Shown: piece by piece, positions 55,244 to 64,000 of the stretch
Layout of the letters: each line of letters opens with the position of its first letter
How positions within the stretch are numbered: position 1 is the first letter of the stretch
Source of the DNA: Cadophora sp. MPI-SDFR-AT-0126
Lineage: Eukaryota > Ascomycota > Leotiomycetes > Helotiales > Ploettnerulaceae
Direction of reading: 5' to 3'
Assembly: GCA_020747065.1 (NCBI GenBank)
Contig: JAGMVK010000012.1
Span: 310,001-374,000, forward strand
DNA: 64,000 nt
Notes under the pieces: generated by a model
Told to the model about the DNA's origin: nothing
Database searches by the model: none
The model's input: the letters and a program-made list of their open reading frames with translations, nothing else
Made by a program: the position numbers and the translations under genes

Positions 55244-56690
55244 GTGGGTTGAGGGTAAACTTTTACCTTCACTTGTAGTTCTTAGCACTATCTTTGTTTA
55301 CTTCTTAACTGGCCGTGGCATCTATTATCCTTAGGTGTCGCAGACAGTCGGGAGCATTGGAGGATTCCTGCTTGAACTCGCTTTTCTGTGTATTAGATTA
55401 TCTACGGACTTGAAAATACCAGACAATTACCCACTCTACATATTGTTCCATCGTTCCCATTGCATTGATCTTGTGAAGCATAACATACTAAACATATCAC
55501 TGACACACCACCCCTTCCAGCAACCGGTAGCTTCCCATGCATCATTTATACAGTATTCTGCATACAGCCAGCCAGCCAGCCGCTTAGCGACATTGTTGTT
55601 CGCCTCCCTCCCCCTCTTCCAGTCAGGACCTGGATTTGCCTTTGTTTACTTTTGCCGTCCGCTTCTTCGTGGCTGTGCCACCGACCACCATAAATATAAC
55701 CCCTGAAATGTGTGTGGCCCGTGCGTAGATCAAGAAGCGGGGTAGAGTAGGCACCGCACCACCAACGGCAATGGCAACAGAACGGCAACAACAATAACAA
55801 CAACTAAAACGTTTAGGCGGCCCGAATCCACGACCTCCTTTCCCTTGAGACTAGTAAAAGCTAAAACAACAACTTTCCCTGGGGCAACCGATCGATAAGA
55901 AACTGCCCTTGGGGTTCGTGGATTGGAGCTGAAGGGGTTAATTCTGTTGTGGTGGTGTCGGGGTGTGTTTGCTAGGCGAGAGTTATTGAATGAATAGTGA
56001 GTGTAGACGTGAAAGTGAATAGTGGGTGAGAGTAAATAGTGAGGGAAATTAGAAAGGAAGGGAAACGAAAGATGTTGTCGAAGCCGGAATTTGGGTTCAG
56101 TACTAGTGCCTTGGAGGTGGCGAGGGTGTTTGGGGACGAGATTAGGGGGAAGTGTGGTAAGTTTTTGTTGTTCTTTGTTTTGTTTTGCTTTCTCGGAGCC
56201 GAGTGTTAGCCTTAGCCAGGTTTTGGAACGGACTTATATTATCCTTTGGGCTTGGTCCTTTGTTGTGATGATCTGCTGTTTTTGGGTTTCCTCTCTCTCT
56301 CCGCGTTCTGTTTTCTGGATAAGCGAGCGAGTCCAGATCTATGGTTCAGCGGCCAGTGGAAACGTTGACGGACGTTCTGGAGCGCCTATCATTGCTGTCA
56401 TGATCATTGTTGCAGCTGGCTATTTTGACTTTGTTGGTTAGAGCTTTCTTGCTGGATTTTGATGCTCTGGGTTCTTGGCTTTCACTATTTGTTTGTTTTG
56501 AACTGCAGGAGCAATTCTGTTATTATTGTACAGGCAGACAAGTGTCTAATCGAATTGTCTGAAGGCAGAAGGCAGAAGATCGCGAAGTCCTTCTTTCAGC
56601 TGCAGGCCTAGGAAAATGATGTCGCTACAATGAGGCATCTCTAATACCGTACTGAACTTCCTTACCTCGGAATTTTACTATAGCAAGCAG
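55244..56690. other. 1.4-kb spacer between kinase and SDR genes, no gene seen
   Basis: Both neighbours are on the plus strand, so this is the kinase 3' UTR followed by the SDR promoter. Short repeats of AGTGAGTG/AATAGTGAG type occur at 55990-56050. No gene is supported. Confidence 0.45.
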
Positions 56691-58071
56691 ATGCTTATCA
56701 CTACACCTTATAATCCACGTTCACGTCACTGCCCCATCTATGGTCGTCAAGCATCGCCCTTTCTTCATTTGCGGGGTTATGCTCCAAGGAGACGGATGTC
56801 TACTATGTCATTGGGAGAGGGCAAGCTGACACCATGCCTACATCAAGTCGTTATAACAGGAGTCTCACCCTCCTCAATCGGCTCAGGTCTCGCGCTAGCA
56901 ATCGCCTCACAATCCCCCTCGCTTCTCATTCTCGCCTCCCGCACCCTCTCCAATATACAGACCGTCACTTCCGCCATTCTCGCTGTCTACCCCTCAACTC
57001 CTATCAAAGCCGTCACTCTCGACCTCTCAGATCTGCACAGTGTACGGGCCGCCGCCGAAGAGATCGGAACCATCATTGGCGAAAGAAAGATAGATGTTCT
57101 TTTTAACAATGCGGGGATCAATGTCAGTTGGAGGGAGTTGACTAAGGAGGGGTATGAGGCGCAGTTTGCTACTAATCATCTGGGAGGTTTCTTGTTGACG
57201 AATCTCCTACTACCTATGATGCTCAAAGTTCCCGCCTCGGACATCTCTCAACATGATATCCAGCCCTCCGATACTCCCAGTCCCAAGCGGAGAATCATCA
57301 ACACCGCCTCCGAAGCTCACCGCATCTCACCTATCCGCTTCTCAGACCTGCACCAAACACCCGGAGTGCGAGTCCCGCCTGAGGAACAGCCTAGGAGAGG
57401 TATGCCGGAGGGTGTATTGCGAGGTGGTGAAGGGTATGAACCGGCTGTTGCGTATGGGCAGAGTAAGACTGCAAATGTGTTATTTAGTGTAGAGCTGAAC
57501 AGGATGTTTGCGGGAATGGGTGTTGGGAGTTGGGCTGTGAGTCCGGGGAGTGAGTTGCTGTTTTCTTTCCTTTCCTTTCTCTTTTCCCCCTGTATCATCT
57601 TGGAAGGCCATTCTGATATGTGGATGGATAGATATTATGACAAACCTTGTCCGAGGCGCGGACGAGCAGATGTTACAGGGTATGCTCTCTGGTATTCCAG
57701 ACTCGGAGTGGAAGACCGTGGATCAGGGTGCTGCAACACTCGTTGTTGCCGGATTTGATCCGAAGCTTGATGGTACGTTTGGCTTCCACTACTTTGAGAT
57801 CGACCCCAACGTAACTCCGTAATGGCACATGTGAATCGTGAAATGTTTGGGGAAAAGTGAGGAAGCTCTGAAACAACATGGCTGACTTTGGGCTACAGTG
57901 AATGATGGTGTCTATCTACATGATTGTCAGATGAAGAGACCGTCGAAATGGGCTGTTGATCTAGTCAGCGCACAGAGACTGTGGAATGTGAGCGAGGAGC
58001 TGGTTGGTGAGAAGTTTGATCTTGGAAATTTGAAGGAGGATCCAAAAAAGGCTAGGGGAAGCCGACTGTAA
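56691..58071 (+). CDS. Classical short-chain dehydrogenase/reductase (retinol-dehydrogenase-like)
   Basis: Three exons, 56691-57549, 57632-57772 and 57899-58071, encode 390 residues. The cofactor motif is VVITGVSPSSIGSGLALAIA, followed by LDLSDLHSV, NNAGINVSWREL, a Ser strand RIINTASEAHRIS and the catalytic AYGQSKTANVLFSVE (Tyr-x-x-x-Lys). The exon 1/2 junction gives SPGNIMTNLVRG and exon 3 adds VNDGVYLHDCQMKRPSKWAV, the usual end of this family. Without exon 3 a shorter frame would stop at 57822. An alternative start at 56796 (MSTMSLGEGKL) would drop a 35-residue Arg-rich leader that could be a targeting sequence. Substrate unknown. Confidence 0.9.
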
Positions 58072-61000
58072 GAAAGCGTCGGTAGAAGTGAAAGACTGCG
58101 AATTGTAGCATTTCGTTGTCATCAAGGTTTCGAGCTCGTTTTCGTTTCAGCACTAGAATACAGCATCGATAGACGGGACTTTCCTTGGTGTTGTCTTTAT
58201 CAAGGAAATTAAGCAGTTAGTAAGTATACTACATAGTCCAGAACGACAGAAGTCCAAAATTTCAATAATTATGAATGCTTGAAACCAAAAGCCGCAACAC
58301 AATCATAGAACTCATAAGCACATAGCCATTTCTCGGCTGACGTTGTCGGAATGGATCGAAGCGATGTTTAATTGCATGGTCAAGGTGAGCAGACTTCGGC
58401 GGCACTCCTTTGTAATGTTAATCGGCAGGATTATAACAAAACATTGCCAATATATGTTGCGCAGCTACCCAACTGCAGATACATAGGGGAACTCTAAGGG
58501 TCTCTTTCCTAATTCGGGCTTCACTAGATCGTGATTGGGCTTCCATCTGGTATTCGCTAGGTAAAAGCATATCAAGGACTGAGCGAGCGTCTCCAGTCTG
58601 TCTCTCAATTCATTCATCTTGTACACATTAATCTCTTGTTCGAAATCTTAAGTATTCATCACGGCGACTGGGAAATCTGACCTGTAGATCTTCGCTTCGC
58701 GAGGTTTGTTGACACCCAATTCCTTCGCTTGTGCTTACCTAGTGAGCTTGACTCGGGTCCCTTTGTCTGTCGCGCAATACGAGCGGTCTCAAAAAGATTT
58801 ATCGAGGCCACAAAAGAGACAGAGAATAGAAAGGATGCTTTTTAAGTTTGTTATGTCCGACGAGTATTGATTTTTTATGTGAAGCTATTTCGAAAAGTAG
58901 CAGCTTAACCGCATCTGTTGGATAGAGAAAATGGTTGCTTTCGCTAATAGACAAATTGAATGGTCCTCAGCTGAACGTCATCAACACTGTTAGGTTAAGT
59001 AAAGGAGGTGAACAGATATTCTAAGCTTCTCTCAGCATATTGAAAACAATATCGAAACAAAAATGCGAAGGTGAGCCGCCTGGTAAATAGTCCAATAGGT
59101 TCACCTTCCACCTTTCACCACGGACTGCACTATACTCAACAATTCACTTTGCAATCTCAATCCATCGGCTATAATAAATCCAAAGTATGACTCTCGCTTA
59201 AAAGCTTTGTTGCACGTCGCATGGTTGTTTACATTCGAAGTTCGACATTTCGGCTTCATGGCGCATTCACGGTCGACGGACGAAGCGGGATCCAGCTACT
59301 TTCTCGCTAGGAGACCTGTGGACATGAGCTTCACGTAGTATCGGCAGGAACTATACACACATAAAAGACGTATCGTTAATGCAATATCGATTTATGCACT
59401 TCATAAAAGCATTTGACTTTCCGTTGACAAATCTCCATCAGCAGGTACAGGAAACCATGCAGTGGCATCATTCCAGGCATGGAGCCACAACACACCATCT
59501 GAGTATGCACCTGCAAAGCCACGATCTTAGCTCTTAGATCTCAAATCTCGAACTGAAGTCGTTCCTGAAAGGATATTCCATGTTTACTGCCTCGACCAAA
59601 TTGTTGGGAATGCCACCAAAGCACCAACCGACGCTATCACGGCCGGGTTTCCGGCCGAACCCCTGAGACTACTGGATGTGATGGCTTGCATTATTATTGC
59701 GTGCGTGCTACTACTGTATTTTCTGTGTTGTGGCTTTGGTATCTGAAGTAGCTTAGATGGGTTCTAGACCGTGCTGAGGCTAAGTATGTGTGTGCTGCTG
59801 TCTGGCCAGGATGGGCCCTGGTAGAGGCAATGCCACGGGAGTGCACCGTATGAGATGGTGAATAACTATGTATCTCTCATTCATAAGATGAAGGTTTGAT
59901 TTGATTTGACTTCACTTTGCTTGCTGGAAGACTATTTCGGTTTCCGTGTGGACACAACGCTTACTATCTGCTACCATAGGTAGTGTTATGACACAGTCAA
60001 CTTCTCTCTGTCTGATACATGAGTATAAATAACGCTTTCTAATTTTAATATCCTCTGGACAAGGAATGGTTCTGTCCAGAGCAAGTTCTAGCTAGTTTAG
60101 GGGTTGTCTTTCGGCTTTTCCCTCCGATCCTCTACTCCGATGCAGCCAGCAGTCTAATTGATATCTGCGAGGGGTCGAGAAGCGGGATGAAAGGGGGACT
60201 GACGCAATGAGATAAGATGGTCAAAAGGAGAACTTCTCGTGTGATGGCGAAGATATTTGCACTGTGGCTTGAGAAAGTTCCGTTCCGTTTCGTTGCAGTA
60301 GTTCACTTGGTCTTCTTGTTAGTAAGAGATGAAAAGGGTTGACTAGGTCGACTCATACATTAGACGAGGAAGGATGTTGCTTGCAGATTTGGGGACATGA
60401 TCATTAGTGTAAAGCGATTGTTGAAGCACACTTGCATTTAGGTTATGAAAGTTCGGTACTTGTAGGTCGATCTCAGCCGACCTCGAGTGGCTCGGCTCCT
60501 CATTCCTTTGGGGAATAAGAACTATCCGGATCCAGACATACCCGATAGATGTCCTCGGGCACATATAGCTCCTACCCGGTTCCAAAACCAAGCCGTATTA
60601 TGTCAAATGTGACCCGTGCCCTAATGTGGCAATCCGAGTCTTGAATGTGTTGCGGCTGCTTTCGCCCTCGGTTGAATCCTCCCGATGTTGATCTTAGTAA
60701 TGTATTGAGTTTGAAGAACCCTTACTGATGTCGACCACAGATTTCAACGTTCCAATCACGCCCTTCGAAGGCGATTTCGGGGTCTTGAGATCCCAATGTT
60801 GATGCTATGTCTTCGTCCCGAGGCTGAATACGATATCTCAAACTCAATCTTGCAGCAAGGTAATGTAGCACGGCGGCTACAGTAACGTTATGTCAATTTG
60901 AGATTGGCTTTCCTAACAATAGCATTACTCAGAGTAACACTTCGCCAGCGAATGGAGGAAGCAGGCCACGCAGAATCGTTGATGTAGATTGACAGACCTT

Positions 61001-61371
61001 ATTAATCATGAGACTCTTTGGGACCCTCTAGCGAGTGTTGATACAGCCATCCATATAATCCCTAGTCCATTATTTGTGCAATTCCCTTCCTGCCCTGCCC
61101 CCAAAATGCCATGATATCCAGCTTTTGACACTGATACTGTAACGATAGGCTCATTATGCAAGCGTAAGGCAAGCCTCCCATCTAGTCACTCTCAGCAATT
61201 CCCACAGAACCTAGCAAAACCATTGAATTCTTCCTTTTCGAAGTGACCTTAGACACCGTAACGACAGGCTCATCATGCAAGTATAATGCATCCATCCCAT
61301 CTATTCTCCTTTCCCATATGCTTCCATTCCCTAACGCCAGCAGTAACCAAAATAAAGAGAATCTGAAAATA
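58072..61371. other. 3.3-kb convergent region, no gene seen
   Basis: Tail-to-tail spacer between the SDR and the transcription-factor-like gene. Frames are short and full of stops; the longest (60343-60591, minus) has no recognisable content. The only structure noted is the diverged 49-bp direct repeat at 61139-61187 and 61258-61306. Confidence 0.45.
61139..61306. repeat. Two 49-bp direct repeats, 119 bp apart, 40/49 identical
   Basis: Copies at 61139-61187 and 61258-61306 align without gaps; both start GTAACGA and contain AGGCTCAT and ATGCAAG. Of nine differences four are transitions. They lie just beyond the stop codon of the transcription-factor-like gene. Confidence 0.75.
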
Positions 61372-62449
61372 TTATGTAGCCGTAGTAGAATCTGTCGGTG
61401 AGGACTCTCTAGATCTTAGATGCTTAAACGGACTCAACCTCGTCTCGACCTCAATGCTCTCCTCGAACACCAAATTTGTCTTAAATACCCTGGCGTGATT
61501 GAAGTCCAGCCAAATGATCATTCTTCTCAACAGGCCGTCTAGCCCTAGTTCGTCCAGTCCTCCTCTCATTCGCACCATCTTCGCTAGCCCAGCCATGTGC
61601 ATCTGAAACAGCTCAGGGTGGCCGAGGAACGACTCCAGCAGAGAAAGACAGAATACTGCACCGATAGTCTGATCAGTCTTGCAGTCTTCCTTGTTGGAGA
61701 GCGTAGCGTTGATAGATGAAATTGCTTTCTGGCGGATCTCAAGCAAGGCTGGGGCGTCGAGAGGGAGTTGACGACGTGCGTGTAGCATGGAACCCGCCAG
61801 CGACAGAGCCGCGTAGAAACATGTACTGCTCGTCATCATCATGGGGAACCAGACGGTCCTAAGACGGAACACCTTCCCCGGCTCAGATACTGCTGGAGTA
61901 TCGATCAAAATTTGTGATATGTCTGACATGTGTTAGCATTGTCTAGTTTGTATTGGCTCAACGATGCCGTTCGGGCCCTGTAATTTCGCAACAGTCATGA
62001 AGAGAATTTAGCTTACAGAAATCCAATATGGGTTCGTAGACAGGATTCCAAGGCACAGGGTAAGAACTGAAAGGGTCCACTCTCATCCCACGGAAGGCGG
62101 TATCCGGCTGGTAGGCAACATTCCACTCAGTGACCCAGTCTGGCTTCTCTTCTGCCGGAGTTGTCTGAGCCGTAGATGTCGATTCTGAAATCGTCGACTG
62201 GCTGGACTCGTGCTTGAGCATCACGGGAGACGGAATCGGATCTCTCCGCTTCCAACCCCGCCTTCTGGTAACGCCCATCTCAGCCTCATCATTGTCGTTT
62301 TTGTGATGCTGGTAATAAGCCACTGCAGACCTGACCTGTCTCTTCTTGGACCGAGATTTGGTTTCCTTGGGATCGTTGATAGTAATGAAGCTGTAGGTCG
62401 GTGGCTTGGGCGGGGGTACGTGACGCTCTGGCGGAGCGTTGGGATCCAT
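61372..62449 (-). CDS. Fungal-specific transcription-factor-domain protein without a zinc cluster
   Basis: Two exons on the minus strand, 62449-62017 and 61922-61372 (intron 94 nt), encode 327 residues. The first ~130 residues are basic and disordered with a KSRSKKRQVRSAVAYYQHH patch, as in a group of fungal proteins that carry this basic motif in place of a Zn2Cys6 cluster. The rest is helical: RTVWFPMMMTSSTCFYAALS, INATLSNKEDCKTDQTIGAV and FQMHMAGLAKMVRMRGGLDE, the last resembling the MxGLxxMVxxRGG block of fungal transcription-factor domains. It ends at 61372 shortly after this block, so it is shorter than many relatives. Target genes unknown. Confidence 0.8.
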
Positions 62450-64000
62450 GTTATTGACAGGAAGAAGGAAACTCGCACGCGATATGCGAAGTTGAGAATC
62501 TGCTCAATAAGCTGGCCATCGATTTTCCCGACGTATGAGCGTCTACTAACGATGATGATCGGGAAAAGAGGAAAGAGGGAAAGAGTTGGAGAGGTTGCGG
62601 ATGAGGATGGGGAAGAGGATGAAGTTGAGGATGCCCGGAGGTATTCCCGAGAAGCTATAAACGGTACCTGGCGTTAAGGTTGACAGTAACAGCTGTCGGG
62701 AAATTATTCTTCTGCATGCATTGTATCCTCTAGCACTAAGAACATCGGGTCTTGACCGACGCATGAAATCGTGAAGCTGCTCTGTAGTGCTGCACATACG
62801 CACAATTACGCAAAAAAAGTTGCGCTTGGGTGGAAACTCAGGGTCCTCGTGTCTCTTTCGTGCCTCGTGGTGGGATCCACGAACTGTTGAAGGTGCTAGA
62901 TTACACTTCGTCTTGGATGCGCATGAAACTTATTCCCTTAGAATCGTAGTGTCCCGTAGTAGTGTGAGTCTACGAGCCGAAGACAGGTCAAGGAGGCGGT
63001 GCTTAGTGCTGGAGAAGGAGGGACCTCCAGGCTATCGTTGCAGATCTTGTTGCCCCCTCCGAATTGCTGAGTAGCTCGGAGTTGTCGCTTCTCAAGGGCC
63101 TAGGTATCAAATGCAATGCGGTGCTGGACTGTATTTGTCGCTGTGAAATGAGGCTCAGGAAAGATACCGGTACCGTGAAGATGACATACATCCACATCCC
63201 GTCCGAGCCCCAAGCCCGAGGCTCGAAATGAAGAGCTGAACAAAAGAAATATGTGGAGAGAAACCCTGCCAACCAGAAGGGTCTGGCTGGGATGAGATTT
63301 TCGGGGCCGTTATCATGCAGATCTTAGCTTCAGCATCGTCATAACTAACCGCGAAAGTCTAGAAATCGATACTGTACTACATCTTTACTACTCTACGGAC
63401 TTGCTCGCCTTTGAACAGCGATAGAGAGAGGGGAAGAGAGCGCAGAATTCTAGGTGAGCTCGCGGGGCAGGTTGAATTAGCCGTCAAGTTTCTAATCAAC
63501 CTTGATAGTTGCAGCAAGCTGCGTTTTTTAACAAAATTTTACGTGGAGGCAAATCAGGAGACATCTGGCTTGCCTCCACAGAGGTTGCCCCAATTTTTTT
63601 GTATTCCGATCCGGGCCATGGTGGGGGACAAAAGGGCCGTACCTGCTGCTAGAAATGCATCTAGGAGTTTAGGAATATAAAAAGGAATAATGACGCGATG
63701 GCCGAACGGCGTACGGGGCGTTCATAGTTCCAAAGTCTAAGCAGTCCCCTGCGCGTGCATCAGATCTCTCGACAGTCTTTAGATCTGGCTACCACCAGTC
63801 GACAGCGAATCACGGAACCCGGGTTGGAACCACCACTACGAAAAGCACTAGATGTAGATAGTTTCATGCAAGATCGCAGTCCGCGGAAGGTTAAATCAGG
63901 AGATATGTGCAACTTGAATGCTACCAGCCCGTGTGCGGGCCGCAGAGGGCAATTTTGAGGCCGAGGGGCGGTCGGATCGCGATGTGCCCTGCATGGAAGT
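62450..64000. other. Right-end region, no supported gene
   Basis: About 1.5 kb with short frames only. A tRNA A-box-like TGGCCGAACGG occurs at 63698-63708 and a B-box-like GGGTTGGAACC near 63822, but no cloverleaf can be drawn. The promoter of the transcription-factor-like gene must lie at the left end. Confidence 0.45.

Noticed and set aside
57550..57822. SDR ending at the stop at 57822
   Set aside because: A donor at 57773 joins a further exon (57899-58071) encoding the conserved family C-terminus, so the earlier stop is intronic.
63690..63835. Possible tRNA or tRNA-derived element
   Set aside because: TGGCCGAACGG resembles an A box and GGGTTGGAACC a B box, but no acceptor or T stem pairs and the spacing is too large.

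Overview
The window looks like a chromosomal piece of a filamentous ascomycete (Pezizomycotina; a leotiomycete is my guess, from remembered family resemblance only). The evidence is short GT-AG introns of about 45-110 nt with CTAAC-like branch points, compact housekeeping genes on both strands, CT-rich leaders, and families typical of these fungi. I found no virus, intact transposon, rRNA, convincing tRNA or CRISPR array. Exon structures below were worked out by hand from splice sites and reading-frame closure. For nearly every gene the exon lengths sum to a whole number of codons.

Layout. 0.0-8.2 kb: N-terminus of a UIM-motif protein (minus, off the left edge), an eight-exon flavin amine-oxidoreductase (plus), mitochondrial tRNA-modification enzyme MTO1 (minus) and a PNRC/Edc1-like protein (minus). 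8.9-22.5 kb: RBX1/HRT1 (plus), SPC1 (minus), a CorA-type Mg2+ transporter (plus), a mitochondrial GGQ release-factor-like protein (minus), a small subunit of serine palmitoyltransferase (plus), CENP-I/Mis6 (minus) and a GNAT protein resembling the C-terminal half of fungal GH3 N-acetylglucosaminidases (plus). 24.9-39.7 kb: atypical SDR (minus), ISA2 (plus), ribosomal protein L7/uL30 (minus), KTI13/ATS1 (plus), RAD9 (minus), F-box protein (plus), alpha/beta hydrolase (minus), TIM8 (plus), ribosomal protein L25/uL23 (minus), 25S rRNA methyltransferase BMT2 (plus). 40.9-45.3 kb: AVT1-like amino-acid transporter (plus) and an enolase-phosphatase (UTR4) exon whose catalytic first exon I could not find (minus). 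45.3-53.3 kb is gene-poor and ends in a roughly 1.3 kb, ATG-depleted leader of a Ran1/Ksp1-type kinase (plus, 53.3-55.2 kb). 56.7-58.1 kb: classical SDR (plus). 58-61.4 kb: no supported gene. 61.4-62.4 kb: fungal transcription-factor-like protein (minus). The last 1.5 kb holds nothing I can support.

How the genes relate. This is not a metabolic cluster; it is mostly housekeeping. The arrangement is unusual: from 6.7 to 39.7 kb eighteen consecutive genes alternate strand without exception, so the segment is a series of head-to-head pairs. Two of these pair a large-subunit ribosomal protein gene with a translation-related gene (L7/KTI13, L25/BMT2) across about 200 bp. In both spacers a CACGTGAC box lies just under 70 nt from the plus-strand start codon. 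Mitochondrial functions recur (MTO1, the GGQ protein, ISA2, TIM8). Most novelty lies in gene structure: two GC-AG introns, a GT-GG intron, 12-26 nt exons, very long ATG-poor leaders and a structured L7 intron that may hold a snoRNA. I saw no convincing new multi-gene system.
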